From the IMG/VR virus record IMGVR_UViG_3300005468_000011, positions 1 through 42,584 of that record: a stretch of DNA of 42,584 nt, one strand, 5' to 3'. A program made the translations under genes and the position numbers. The notes beneath the pieces were generated by a model. The model saw only the letters and a program-made list of their open reading frames with translations, searched no databases and was not told where the DNA came from. The stretch comes from a virus. Positions 5,943 through 13,251 of this stretch are shown one piece after another (positions within the stretch are counted from its first letter, which is position 1; the number at the start of each line of letters is the position of its first letter).

Positions 5943-6130
5943 GCTTCCCTGAATGGATTTATTCAAATAAGCCTGGCCGCGATCTATATCAGCGTGAGGT
6001 TGATTTACAGAAGGCTCTCGAAATCGCGTGGAGCACATTGGAAAGCTATTCAATCATCGGCCAATACAGTAAAGCAGATGAGGCCATGCGCCGTATTTCC
6101 TCGCTAGGCTCTGGCGGGTTAAATGGCTAA
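5939..6130 (+). CDS. Hypothetical protein, 63 aa
   Basis: Small helical protein of unknown function. The ATG overlaps the upstream TGA and the stop overlaps the next start, so it is part of a tightly coupled operon (5571-6976). Confidence 0.65.
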   Translation: MSFPEWIYSNKPGRDLYQREVDLQKALEIAWSTLESYSIIGQYSKADEAMRRISSLGSGGLNG

Positions 6131-6347
6131 AAAATTACGGGCTTTCAATATCACAGAAGAACCCCCGCCCCATTTGGTATTGCGGTGCCAACGTTATCTT
6201 GAAACTGTATTAGTGCCTGAAGCGTTGCGTGAAGGCCAAACTTTAATTTATGCCATTTCTAGATATATGGCAAAGCAATTACAGATCATTGAGGAGCTAT
6301 GCACAGAGGAAAAGCAAATAGGTAGTGAGTTTGGAGGTAAGAAATGA
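6123..6347 (+). CDS. Hypothetical protein, 74 aa
   Basis: Small protein with a helical, moderately hydrophobic C-terminal half. No family is recognised. It overlaps the preceding gene by 8 bases and the next by ATGA. Confidence 0.65.
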   Translation: MAKKLRAFNITEEPPPHLVLRCQRYLETVLVPEALREGQTLIYAISRYMAKQLQIIEELCTEEKQIGSEFGGKK

Positions 6348-6976
6348 CCTTGACCGACGATGATTTAAAGTACAATGCCGGATCTCCCTGGCCTATTCAG
6401 GCATTGTCGGAAATGTTTGTGTTTGGATCAGGTCAAACGCAAGGCGGCGGGGAAGTGAAAACCGTCGAGGAACTGGCTGGGGTTATTGGGGATCTTTTCG
6501 ATAAATACGAAGTCTTTCTGTCTGCGGATATGTATGACGAGATTTATCAACTCGTTAAAGCCTTCGCCGAAGAGCGGGTAGCTGACGCGGTGGAGGAAGA
6601 GCGTAATTATAGCAGCCTAGCGTTGGAGCGTATGAGAGAAGCAGCCCGCGCAGAGGCGTTGGAAGAATATCGACGGGAATGTGTGCAATGTTCCTATCAG
6701 GCGGAACGCGTTGGGAATTTTGAAGGGCATTTATGTCCGCATTTGAAACAGGCCTATGAAAGGGGGTTGGAAGAGGCATTAGGAAAATGCTCTATTCACG
6801 ATGTAAGTCGTGGACCGCTTTGCTCAGTTTGTGTTGTGGAAGCTTCCAGAAATATAGCTTTGGAATCGGCGGCGAAGATTATAATCGGCCATGAGTGTTC
6901 CATAGCGGCGGGCGCTGAAGTGTGCAATTGCGACATTGAAATTGCAGAGCGCATCCGCGCATTGAAGGGTAAATAA
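6344..6976 (+). CDS. Hypothetical Cys-rich protein, 210 aa
   Basis: The first 100 residues are acidic and helical. From about residue 113 there are repeated Cys pairs (CVQC, CSIH, CSVC, CNC) that could hold zinc. Function unknown. It is the largest gene of this accessory cluster and is coupled to the upstream gene. Confidence 0.7.
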   Translation: MTLTDDDLKYNAGSPWPIQALSEMFVFGSGQTQGGGEVKTVEELAGVIGDLFDKYEVFLSADMYDEIYQLVKAFAEERVADAVEEERNYSSLALERMREAARAEALEEYRRECVQCSYQAERVGNFEGHLCPHLKQAYERGLEEALGKCSIHDVSRGPLCSVCVVEASRNIALESAAKIIIGHECSIAAGAEVCNCDIEIAERIRALKGK

Positions 6977-6981
6977 CGGCA

Positions 6982-7095
6982 ATGATTGAAATCAAAGAGA
7001 TTCGTTTCAAGTACGACAAGCCAGAATGGTCTGAGTTTGATGCAATTGCCGAAGCTCTGTACGCTCTAATTATGGGCTATGATAACTACTCCTAG
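6982..7095 (+). CDS. Hypothetical protein, 37 aa
   Basis: A short acidic and aromatic peptide, MIEIKEIRFKYDKPEW onward, directly after the 210-residue gene. There is no strong Shine-Dalgarno site. Position and amino-acid composition give modest support. Confidence 0.45.
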   Translation: MIEIKEIRFKYDKPEWSEFDAIAEALYALIMGYDNYS

Positions 7096-7125
7096 AAGCT
7101 ACTTAGCCTTACAGAGGGAAAATAA

Positions 7126-7332
7126 ATGATTGACCGAGCTAATTACAGGCGGATATTAAAACGAATTGAATTTAAAGGTTGTAAATGCGGAGCCTTGCTA
7201 TGGAAAAATTGCGTATGTCCATTTAAAGCAAATATTGATTATTGTAGGTGTCGGTGTTGTATGGATCAACTTCAAACCTGTTGCAAAGCAAATGACGAAA
7301 AGTTGACGAAAGAAATATTTCCTCGACGGTAG
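7126..7332 (+). CDS. Cys-rich small protein, 68 aa
   Basis: Nine Cys residues lie in clusters (CKC, CVC, CRCRCC, CC), consistent with a zinc-binding knuckle. GAGGG seven bases before the ATG supports the start. Function unknown. It is the last rightward gene before the convergent leftward block. Confidence 0.65.
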   Translation: MIDRANYRRILKRIEFKGCKCGALLWKNCVCPFKANIDYCRCRCCMDQLQTCCKANDEKLTKEIFPRR

Positions 7333-7356
7333 CGCAGTTCCCTGCGAAGGAAGTAA

Positions 7357-7503
7357 TTACAGCTTAGGGATCTCGATCTCTTTCTTTGGCCGGCTGCTTG
7401 GCTTAAACCATTTGTATTGATGACATCCTGGGCATTGTTTGGGCATAGCCTCCGTTCGGGGCATCCATTCATGGCCGCAGCGGAGGCATTTGAGTTTGGT
7501 CAT
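7357..7503 (-). CDS. Zinc-ribbon protein, 48 aa
   Basis: A single zinc ribbon: C6-x2-C9-G-H-E-W, then C24-x2-C27. The tail is basic (RPKKEIEIPKL). Its ATG overlaps the stop of the secreted-protein gene at 7500. Such ribbons are common in phages, often of unknown role, and it ends the leftward operon starting near 9870. Confidence 0.7.
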   Translation of the reverse strand: MTKLKCLRCGHEWMPRTEAMPKQCPGCHQYKWFKPSSRPKKEIEIPKL

Positions 7504-7841
7504 TTGGGTTCTCCGAAATGCTTCATGGTTTCATCAACGCTTTCGGCCGGGACAAACAAGAGGATCGAGGTTGGCTTATAGTCATCATGGCGTTCGAAGT
7601 TATAGGCGATGTTTACCCCGTGGTCTTCGCACGTGATGAGGCCCTTGGTTTCGTCCCCTTCGTCCCAGCACTTGAGATCGCGCAGGAACGTATCTTCTTT
7701 GGCATCCCTAGCGGCATCGGATAGGCGCATCAAGTTTTCGGTGACGTAATAATCCATGGCCGTATTGCAGAATTCGAATTGATTGGTCATGCAAGCGCCG
7801 GCGATGCTTTGCAAGGCTAGGATCACGAGTAGAGTTTTCAT
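7500..7841 (-). CDS. Secreted/periplasmic protein with signal peptide, 113 aa
   Basis: The N-terminus, [17 protein letters not shown], is a clear Sec signal peptide with cleavage expected near AGA. The mature part has several Cys residues suited to disulfides in the periplasm. No domain is recognised. AAGGAG lies about ten bases upstream. It is placed between an HNH gene and a zinc ribbon in a leftward accessory operon, so it could act on the host envelope. Confidence 0.7.
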   Translation of the reverse strand: MKTLLVILALQSIAGACMTNQFEFCNTAMDYYVTENLMRLSDAARDAKEDTFLRDLKCWDEGDETKGLITCEDHGVNIAYNFERHDDYKPTSILLFVPAESVDETMKHFGEPK

Positions 7842-8185
7842 GTTAATTTAGGCTCCTTTTTCCAATGATATTTGTGGCGATTCTTTGAAATCATATCGGC
7901 TGTATTTTCCTTCGGAGTGCCTAGAAATAAATGATTGGGGTTAATGCAATTTCTGACATCGCATTTATGAAGCACCCATAGCGAAGAAGGGATACTTCCC
8001 TTAAATAATGTCCATGAAATTCTATGCGCGGTGGTTCTTTCCCCTTTATGTTTCATTAATTTATAACCGATCTTTGTAAGACATCCAGTAGTGAGCCAGC
8101 AGTCGTTTTGTTGAATGCAATTTTGGAGTAAATCCCGAGCGCGTTTTAAATCATTGTAAAAACCCGATTGATAGGTTGCAGTCAT
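7838..8185 (-). CDS. HNH homing-type endonuclease, 115 aa
   Basis: The segment [19 protein letters not shown] is the classic HNH core of the HNH_3 type: H-x-C-D ... C-x-N-P-x-H-L. The Cys and His residues bind the metal, and the enzyme would nick or cut DNA. It is probably a selfish or packaging-related element. It overlaps both neighbours by ATGA and lies next to a second HNH gene. Confidence 0.85.
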   Translation of the reverse strand: MTATYQSGFYNDLKRARDLLQNCIQQNDCWLTTGCLTKIGYKLMKHKGERTTAHRISWTLFKGSIPSSLWVLHKCDVRNCINPNHLFLGTPKENTADMISKNRHKYHWKKEPKLT

Positions 8186-8658
8186 ATTTTACCCTCCGCT
8201 TTGGCGATGGCTCTTTGGTATAGCTTCGCCCTTTGTCTTCCACATGTTTTACAGTGACGGCAGTTTTGTTTATCTAGGTATGTGTTTGCATCATCGTAAG
8301 GATGACCTTTTGGACAAGACTTAATTTTGCGAGCTGAGCTTACGAAGTGATGCCAGGAAGAACTTCGCTTCACATTTTCAGATGGTGTCACAGCTTCTAA
8401 ATGCGAAGGTCTAACGCAGGAAGACACCTTGCATAAATGATCTATTTCATATCCTTTTGGGATAGTCCCGAACGCTTGCTGATATGCCCACCGATGAGCG
8501 CCTATTAATTTAGGATTCGTATTGAATGCGCCGTATCCTTCTTGATGGTGCGCGCCAACCCATAGCCAGCATGTATTTAATGTATTCACGTGATTAAAGA
8601 ATCTCTCCAGCGTCGTTAAACGCCTTCTCGATCCTTGCCGAGATTTCGCTATTGCCAT
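8182..8658 (-). CDS. HNH endonuclease with C-terminal zinc ribbon, 158 aa
   Basis: The HNH core is [20 protein letters not shown] at about residues 72-92, after an N-terminal segment (LERFFNHV...CWLWVG) typical of phage HNH proteins. A second Cys cluster (SCPKGH, CRHCKTC) follows and probably forms a DNA-binding ribbon. AGGGGG six bases before the ATG at 8658 fixes the start although the gene overlaps the upstream frame by 65 bases, a sign that it was inserted late. Confidence 0.85.
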   Translation of the reverse strand: MAIAKSRQGSRRRLTTLERFFNHVNTLNTCWLWVGAHHQEGYGAFNTNPKLIGAHRWAYQQAFGTIPKGYEIDHLCKVSSCVRPSHLEAVTPSENVKRSSSWHHFVSSARKIKSCPKGHPYDDANTYLDKQNCRHCKTCGRQRAKLYQRAIAKAEGKI

Positions 8659-9358
8659 TTGTTACCCCCTGAGATTTATAAATCCAGCGGAGCAACTCTA
8701 TCATGCCTTCATAATGATTTGCAACGCGGACGATATAGGCGGCATTAGCTTTTTGTTGGTCCAATGGAATTGAAGGCATATCATAACGTGCAACCGCTAT
8801 TTCTTCGTTTTTTGAACCGCTGAAAATATACGGGTTCAATTCCAATAATGTCCACGGTGTCGGTGTATGCTTACTAACGTTCGCCTGCGCTTCGCTGTGC
8901 TGAGGGTTAACTCTTTTTCCGAGTAAACCGACAGAATTCCCGCAATCGAAACACTTCGGCAGTTTTTTAGATTTCATAGCTAGGCTTCCTTTTACGGCGT
9001 GTCTGTCGTTAGTCTGATAAAACGTGACGGCTCGCCATTGGTGACTGAGATCTAATTCCCGGACATAGGCTAGTTTGGCTTTCATTTCGTTGACCTGATC
9101 GACGGCTTGATTGAAATTAAAGGTGGCCATGCGAGCGCGGCTTTCGACTTGTGAGCCCATCATGGCATCGGTAAAGTTAGAGAACAACCTATAGACGAGT
9201 TTAGGATCAAACCCGCCCATGATGGCTAATGATGCAGCCTCTTGTGGGCAATTGCATTGCGTGAGCCTTTCTTTATTCAGTTTGATCCAGGCCCGTAATT
9301 CTTTCTCGTCTTCAGTCATGGGGATGGGCTTTAGGAGTGCGGCGAGGTCGAGGGGCAT
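8594..9358 (-). CDS. Hypothetical two-part phage protein, 254 aa
   Basis: Residues 1-130 form a helical region of unknown function. A Cys pair (KCFDCG) follows near 135. The C-terminal part carries HTPTPW and then ANAAYIVRVANHYEGMIELL, the pattern of a small phage protein usually found on its own (HTPGPW ... NA..I...... LL). It therefore looks like a fusion. AGGAT before the ATG supports the start. The 3' end is overlapped by an HNH gene. Confidence 0.65.
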   Translation of the reverse strand: MPLDLAALLKPIPMTEDEKELRAWIKLNKERLTQCNCPQEAASLAIMGGFDPKLVYRLFSNFTDAMMGSQVESRARMATFNFNQAVDQVNEMKAKLAYVRELDLSHQWRAVTFYQTNDRHAVKGSLAMKSKKLPKCFDCGNSVGLLGKRVNPQHSEAQANVSKHTPTPWTLLELNPYIFSGSKNEEIAVARYDMPSIPLDQQKANAAYIVRVANHYEGMIELLRWIYKSQGVTNGNSEISARIEKAFNDAGEIL

Positions 9359-9360
9359 GG

Positions 9361-9600
9361 CTAGATCCTCTCCTGAATAGCTTTTTGAACCTCATCTGGA
9401 AGTTCATTCGCTTTCAGTTCAACGCCCGCTAATTCGTTCCACATTGGACGATCAGTCCCTGCGTATTGATTAACGCCTTGCGGAGACAAGGCATTACGAG
9501 ACATGGTGAACATATTCCAATTCCCGCCACTGGCTCTCACATAGACCTGATAACGATCCATATATTTTTCGCCCACATCAAAAACGCGGATGGTCTTCAT
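9361..9600 (-). CDS. Conserved phage hypothetical protein, 79 aa
   Basis: The opening, VFDVGEKYMDRYQVYV, resembles a widespread short phage protein family (DxGxxxDRYTV). Its function is unknown. GAGGTGG six bases before the ATG gives good initiation. It is the second gene of the leftward operon. Confidence 0.65.
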   Translation of the reverse strand: MKTIRVFDVGEKYMDRYQVYVRASGGNWNMFTMSRNALSPQGVNQYAGTDRPMWNELAGVELKANELPDEVQKAIQERI

Positions 9601-9601
9601 G

Positions 9602-9838
9602 TTAGGCCACCTCGCCTTCGAGCTTCTTAATCATTTGCTCGATAGTGCGGTTCTCAGTATGGAAGTTGGCATCTTCTAACGCGGAGTAAGCGACTTTCAA
9701 TAAGGCGAGTCCATCCCATTCAAAGTATTGAGAGAGCATAATTCCGAGGGCTTGTTCATCGGTTGCTTTGGATTGATATTCGGGAACGAAGGACTTTTTA
9801 ATCTGGGCTTGGATCATTTCTTTCAATTGCTCTTTCAT
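9602..9838 (-). CDS. Hypothetical protein, 78 aa
   Basis: An acidic helical protein beginning MKEQLKEMIQAQIKK. Three starts are possible (GTG 9847, ATG 9844, ATG 9838). GAGG is best spaced for 9838. It is the first gene after the leftward promoter at 9879-9906. Confidence 0.65.
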   Translation of the reverse strand: MKEQLKEMIQAQIKKSFVPEYQSKATDEQALGIMLSQYFEWDGLALLKVAYSALEDANFHTENRTIEQMIKKLEGEVA

Positions 9839-9878
9839 CGTCATCACCTCATGCCTAACCCTGAATCTCTACATTAGG

Positions 9879-9906
9879 AGTATAACATGAATATGATAAT
9901 AATCAA
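9879..9906 (-). promoter_or_regulatory. Leftward promoter of the 9838-7357 operon
   Basis: On the minus strand TTGATT (plus 9901-9906) and TATACT (plus 9879-9884) are 16 bases apart, about 40 bases before the first gene. This matches a sigma-70 promoter well. Confidence 0.6.
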
Positions 9907-9952
9907 TAGGTCTAAAGACACATTTATGAATAATGCATTTGAATGATGAATT

Positions 9953-9971
9953 GCGGTTCGTGGTGAACCGC
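9953..9971. repeat. Inverted repeat GCGGTTC/GAACCGC
   Basis: A 7-bp perfect stem with a 5-base loop in the divergent intergenic region. CGGTTCGT also occurs twice near 42083, so one regulator may bind both places. Confidence 0.45.
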
Positions 9972-10046
9972 TTCTAGGAATAGCGCTATACGCTCTAGGA
10001 TTCGATTTTAGGCCCATAAAACCCTGTTTACGTACAAAGACACTAC

Positions 10047-10075
10047 TTGACGCCAAATCGAATATGAGGCATAGT
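10047..10075 (+). promoter_or_regulatory. Possible rightward promoter
   Basis: TTGACG (10047-10052) and CATAGT (10070-10075) are 17 bases apart. It would drive the accessory operon beginning at 10303. The remainder of 9848-10302 contains no gene. Confidence 0.45.
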
Positions 10076-10252
10076 GGACACAATGCGGGTAAAGATGAGG
10101 TTTTGAGAGCCCGCCTCAATGGAGATACTGCTCCAATTAGCTCAGCCCAACATACCGCGGCCGCTAAATATTAACCTCGGTGCCTAGCATTCGGTTGTAA
10201 GCATCCGGGAAGAACTCAGTATCCGTCCAGACCCGCATAGACCCCCAAGCTA

Positions 10253-10277
10253 GGGATAGGGGGGTAGGGGGGTTGGG
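10253..10277 (+). other. Possible G-quadruplex sequence
   Basis: Four G-runs lie in order: GGG, six G, six G and GGG, separated by three, two and two bases. On the coding strand it would be in the leader RNA about 25 bases before the TTG start at 10303. Confidence 0.45.
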
Positions 10278-10302
10278 CAGAAGTGGACGTTTAAGGTGAC
10301 GA

Positions 10303-10533
10303 TTGGAATCTATATTTCTCCCATGTAAACATCGTTGGGTGTTGGTTAAAAAGATCCATCGAACAACACTCAATTGGATTACGGTGGATAGATGTAGGAA
10401 ATGCAGTTCGGTAGTACAAAGGGTATGGAACGTTAAGGTTGTAGATGGAAGGGCAATGACAACGTGCGATAGCTCGACGGTAAATACCACACTCCCCGAC
10501 GATAAACCAACAACTTCTCCTCAGAATGTCTGA
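10303..10533 (+). CDS. Mini zinc-ribbon protein, CxHxW type, 76 aa
   Basis: It has C8-x-H10-x-W12 and a later C-x2-C (CRKC), the same order as the three tandem copies at 3159-3751, though the spacing is longer and the IIIG-type end is absent. AAGGTG lies four bases before a TTG start, and no earlier ATG fits. A distant relative or a convergent zinc protein; function unknown. Confidence 0.55.
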   Translation: MESIFLPCKHRWVLVKKIHRTTLNWITVDRCRKCSSVVQRVWNVKVVDGRAMTTCDSSTVNTTLPDDKPTTSPQNV

Positions 10534-10864
10534 TATCTGCCCTGCAACATTACCAAAACCATTGATACTCAACGATTCAAATACTATTACTAAGAGTATC
10601 GACGGTGAGATCGACGGTAGAACTAGGTTGAGCAAGCGAGTCGTAAGATCAGTTTCGTCAGTAATATTACTATCAGCCTTCCGCAAACTTTTTTCTTTTC
10701 ACAAACCCTTTCGAAAGCTTTTACATCTCCCAGAACCGATGAAAGAATTCCTAAAAGCGTCATTACAGACTTTGGGCTTAGGGATGATGATCTTATGGTT
10801 CATAGGGTTGTCCCTACTCCCGGTGATAGGGCTTTGGTTTTTGCTGATGTGGATCGTTAAATGA
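10526..10864 (+). CDS. Membrane protein with tandem decapeptide, 112 aa
   Basis: The N-terminal half is polar. Residues about 50-70 contain two copies of a 10-residue repeat (AFRKLFSFHK, PFRKLLHLPE). The C-terminal 41 residues form two close hydrophobic segments, likely membrane spans. An ATG at 10739 could give a short form of only the membrane part. The ribosome site is weak and the start overlaps the upstream gene. Confidence 0.5.
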   Translation: MSDICPATLPKPLILNDSNTITKSIDGEIDGRTRLSKRVVRSVSSVILLSAFRKLFSFHKPFRKLLHLPEPMKEFLKASLQTLGLGMMILWFIGLSLLPVIGLWFLLMWIVK

Positions 10865-10919
10865 CCGAACCCTTCCGAAAAACTTTTTTCAATTTCAGAA
10901 TCCTCCGAAAACTTTTTTC
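10679..10919 (+). repeat. 30-bp-period direct repeats (TCCGAAAACTTTTTTC)
   Basis: Close copies lie at 10679-10695, 10873-10890 and 10903-10919, with a weaker one near 10709. Copies within each pair are 30 bases apart, equal to ten codons, and encode the F/L-R-K-L-F motif in two adjacent genes. Confidence 0.6.
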
Positions 10920-10926
10920 CCAATGA
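10861..10926 (+). CDS. Basic peptide made of the FRKLF repeat, 21 aa
   Basis: The peptide reads MTEPFRKTFFNFRILRKLFSQ in two pieces of ten, matching the repeat of the upstream gene. Its ATG overlaps the upstream TGA and its TGA overlaps the next ATG, so it would be translated if its neighbours are. Cationic and aromatic, possibly membrane active; function is not known. Confidence 0.4.
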   Translation: MTEPFRKTFFNFRILRKLFSQ

Positions 10927-11177
10927 AGTCATCTAAATCCGAACCCATCAAAGCGGATGACCTTCGAAAAGCTGTCTGCAAGATGCGGATGGATGCGGAT
11001 CAGAAGGCGGAGGAGATCATCCGGGCTTGTTATCCGGACAATGAGTGGGTTGATCTGCCGCAGACGGCGTTATTTCAGAAGTTTAAGCTGTTGATTGTGG
11101 AGGCTTGGATGGAGGCCCACGCGGCGGGAGTAACGTGGGCGTATAAGAATTTTGAAGAACTTTTCAGGATGAGATGA
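10923..11177 (+). CDS. Hypothetical protein, 84 aa
   Basis: A helical soluble protein of unknown function in the rightward accessory operon. There is no separate ribosome site; the ATG overlaps the stop of the 21-residue peptide, so translation is probably coupled. Confidence 0.6.
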   Translation: MKSSKSEPIKADDLRKAVCKMRMDADQKAEEIIRACYPDNEWVDLPQTALFQKFKLLIVEAWMEAHAAGVTWAYKNFEELFRMR

Positions 11178-11181
11178 CCAA

Positions 11182-11361
11182 ATGTTCGTGATTACGTATG
11201 AGGGGAAGTATTGGAGTTACGAGCGGGCATTGACGGAGGATGTGGGAGAGGCTCGGAAGTACAACCAGAAGGTGAATGCGGAGAATGCAAGGTTGCGGTT
11301 GTTGCGGGGCAGGCCTAACTTTAAAGCCGACTTGATGGAAGTGAAAGAGATTCCGGGATGA
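11182..11361 (+). CDS. Hypothetical protein, 59 aa
   Basis: A charged helical protein with aromatic residues near the start (MFVITYEGKYWSYE). It is coupled to the next gene by ATGA. Function unknown. Confidence 0.55.
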   Translation: MFVITYEGKYWSYERALTEDVGEARKYNQKVNAENARLRLLRGRPNFKADLMEVKEIPG

Positions 11362-11540
11362 AGAAGTATTCAAAGATTCGGTTTCCAAGTAGGCGCGAGC
11401 GTCGATTAGCGTTTCGAACATCGACTTTAATGCATTGGATGGAATGGGGACCTTTGCATAAGCGAATATTGAAAAAGATGTCCGATCATATATTTTCCGC
11501 TACTCCGCTATTTGACTATGTGAGTAAGCAACATGAGTGA
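11358..11540 (+). CDS. Basic hypothetical protein, 60 aa
   Basis: Rich in Arg and Lys in the first half (RFPSRRERRLAFR), suggesting nucleic-acid contact. No domain recognised. Overlaps both neighbours. Confidence 0.55.
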   Translation: MKKYSKIRFPSRRERRLAFRTSTLMHWMEWGPLHKRILKKMSDHIFSATPLFDYVSKQHE

Positions 11541-11682
11541 GATCGTTTGCGTCCATTGGTGGTCCGTCTGGTTTGAACCGATGGGGGATGGTCCGAAGTG
11601 GCGTATCTGCCGGGGGTTATGCAAGAGGACCCAGAACGATGGCGATCCCGATCCGGAAGTCGTTATTGCGAGGTTCTTATGA
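11533..11682 (+). CDS. Mini CxHxW protein with PEVVIARF end, 49 aa
   Basis: It has C6-x-H8-x-W10, a later Cys pair (C26-x3-C30) and PEVVIARF, matching PEIIIGHV, PQIVIGFI and PKVVIGYV of the cluster at 3159-3751. It is thus probably a fourth family member on the other strand, with the second Cys pair one residue wider. Coupled by overlaps on both sides. Confidence 0.6.
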   Translation: MSEIVCVHWWSVWFEPMGDGPKWRICRGLCKRTQNDGDPDPEVVIARFL

Positions 11683-11996
11683 CAGACGAAGAGATTAATA
11701 TCTCGGTGGCGCGAAAGCTTGGGTGGAAGGAATGCGATGGGCACGAACTATGGCCAAAAAACTACTGCCACTCCATCGAAGCGGCGTGGGAGGTTGTGGA
11801 GCAACCAGGATTATTTGTTGAAGTAAACAAAAAGCTCAATCGTAAGTTTGGCGAAGAGAAGATTTGGACTACATATTATTGCACTCTTTGGAAAGATGGA
11901 GAGTTTGACGATGGAAAGGTTTATTCAGTCGAAGCTGACACAGCGCCCATGGCCATCTGCTTGGCGTTTTTGAAATTAGATGAAAAGGAGCCTTAA
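11679..11996 (+). CDS. Phage ABA-sandwich domain protein, 105 aa
   Basis: The opening MTDEEINISVARKLGW, the central SIEAAWEVVE and the final APMAICLAFLK match the small phage protein family with an alpha-beta-alpha sandwich fold. Its role is not known. The ATG at 11679 overlaps the stop of the preceding gene and is preferred to an upstream start. Confidence 0.7.
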   Translation: MTDEEINISVARKLGWKECDGHELWPKNYCHSIEAAWEVVEQPGLFVEVNKKLNRKFGEEKIWTTYYCTLWKDGEFDDGKVYSVEADTAPMAICLAFLKLDEKEP

Positions 11997-12182
11997 ATGC
12001 TGAGTCTCTTGATTACGTTGGTCGTAACGCTCTTGATTGTTGGGTTGCTCTTGTGGGCCGTGGATGCGATGCCGTGGATCAATGCCCAAGTCAAGACCAT
12101 GATTCATATTCTGGTGATCGTATTCGCTGTCTTATACGTGATTCAAATGATCTTTCCGGCCATTCGAGGGACCCTTCATTGA
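11997..12182 (+). CDS. Two-span small membrane protein, 61 aa
   Basis: Two hydrophobic helices (about 2-23 and 33-53) with a short loop containing DAMPWINAQVK. It resembles a small bacterial and phage inner-membrane family of unknown function. AAGGAG six bases before the ATG supports it. Confidence 0.65.
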   Translation: MLSLLITLVVTLLIVGLLLWAVDAMPWINAQVKTMIHILVIVFAVLYVIQMIFPAIRGTLH

Positions 12183-12204
12183 AACCTAAGAAGCCTCGCT
12201 GTTA

Positions 12205-13251
12205 ATGATTCCGCTGTTTAAAGTCCGTATGGAACCGTCTGTCGATCAGGCGGTATCGAAAGTTCTGCATTCCGGATTTATCGGGCAAGGAGAAAACGTT
12301 GAAGAATTCGAAAAAGCCCTTATCCCCTGGATTGGCCGCGAAACCATCCTTACCGTCAATTCCTGTACCTCCGCTATCCAATTGGCACTCCGCCTCTCTG
12401 GCGTACAAGCAAGCGATGAGGTTATCTCTACCCCTGTTACATGCACGGCTACAAACGAGCCCATTGTCGCAATGGGTGCAAGGATCGTCTGGGCAGACGT
12501 TGACCCTTGGACCGGAAACATCGACCCCCAATCGGTTAAAAAGAAAATCACCAAGAAAACGAAAGCCGTCATCGCCGTCCATTGGGGCGGCCTCCCCTGC
12601 AACATAGACGCTCTCCTCAAAATCTGTAAGGATCATGGGATCAAACTGATCGAAGACGCCGCCCATGCCCTGGGTGCCACCTACAAAGGCAACCCCATCG
12701 GCAGTCATGGCGATTTCGTCTGCTTTTCCTTCCAAGCCATCAAGCACTTAACAACCGGCGATGGCGGTCTTCTTAGCTGTAAGAGCAAGAAGGACTACGA
12801 ACGCGCCAAGCTCCTGCGTTGGTATGGGATCAAGCGGCCGGCCAACTTAAAGAAGGACATCCCGGAATGGGGCTACAAGTTCCACATGAACGATATTGCG
12901 GCCGCGATCGGCCTGGAGAACTTAAAAGGCTTGAAAGAGGATTTACAGAAGCGCCACGCCAACGCCGATTTCATCAATTGGTTTTGTTTAGACCCAAAAG
13001 AAAGCGCCTACTGGTTTCTTGCGCGCCATATTGAACGCCGGGACGCTTTTATAAAGCACATGGCCAAAAACGGAATCGCTTGCGGGACCGTTCATGAACG
13101 TAACGACGCCTATTCTATGTTCCGGGATTTTCGTACCTATCTCCCTGGCGTAGATTCCTTTTGTAAAACCCAGGTCAATCTTCCCATAGGACCCTGGCTT
13201 ATCTTCTCTGATCGAGTCCGAATTGTAGAAGCCGTCCATGCCTTTAAATAA
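12205..13251 (+). CDS. DegT/DnrJ-family PLP sugar aminotransferase
   Basis: This 348-residue enzyme has the full signature of a PLP-dependent nucleotide-sugar aminotransferase of the perosamine-synthase type: T54-S-A for phosphate contact, E150-D151-A-A-H-A, and S175-F-Q-A-I-K180-H-L-T-T-G-D-G-G, in which Lys180 forms the Schiff base with PLP. Such enzymes transfer an amino group to a 4-keto-6-deoxy sugar nucleotide. It overlaps the second DegT gene by 14 bases, so they are probably made together. The ribosome site is only AAGAAG, rather far upstream. The exact sugar is not deducible. Confidence 0.85.
   Translation: MIPLFKVRMEPSVDQAVSKVLHSGFIGQGENVEEFEKALIPWIGRETILTVNSCTSAIQLALRLSGVQASDEVISTPVTCTATNEPIVAMGARIVWADVDPWTGNIDPQSVKKKITKKTKAVIAVHWGGLPCNIDALLKICKDHGIKLIEDAAHALGATYKGNPIGSHGDFVCFSFQAIKHLTTGDGGLLSCKSKKDYERAKLLRWYGIKRPANLKKDIPEWGYKFHMNDIAAAIGLENLKGLKEDLQKRHANADFINWFCLDPKESAYWFLARHIERRDAFIKHMAKNGIACGTVHERNDAYSMFRDFRTYLPGVDSFCKTQVNLPIGPWLIFSDRVRIVEAVHAFK

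Noticed and set aside
9887-9946. Nineteen-codon plus-strand ORF with a perfect-looking AGGAG
   Set aside because: The AGGAG and ATG overlap the well-formed leftward promoter (9879-9906), and the peptide has no features.
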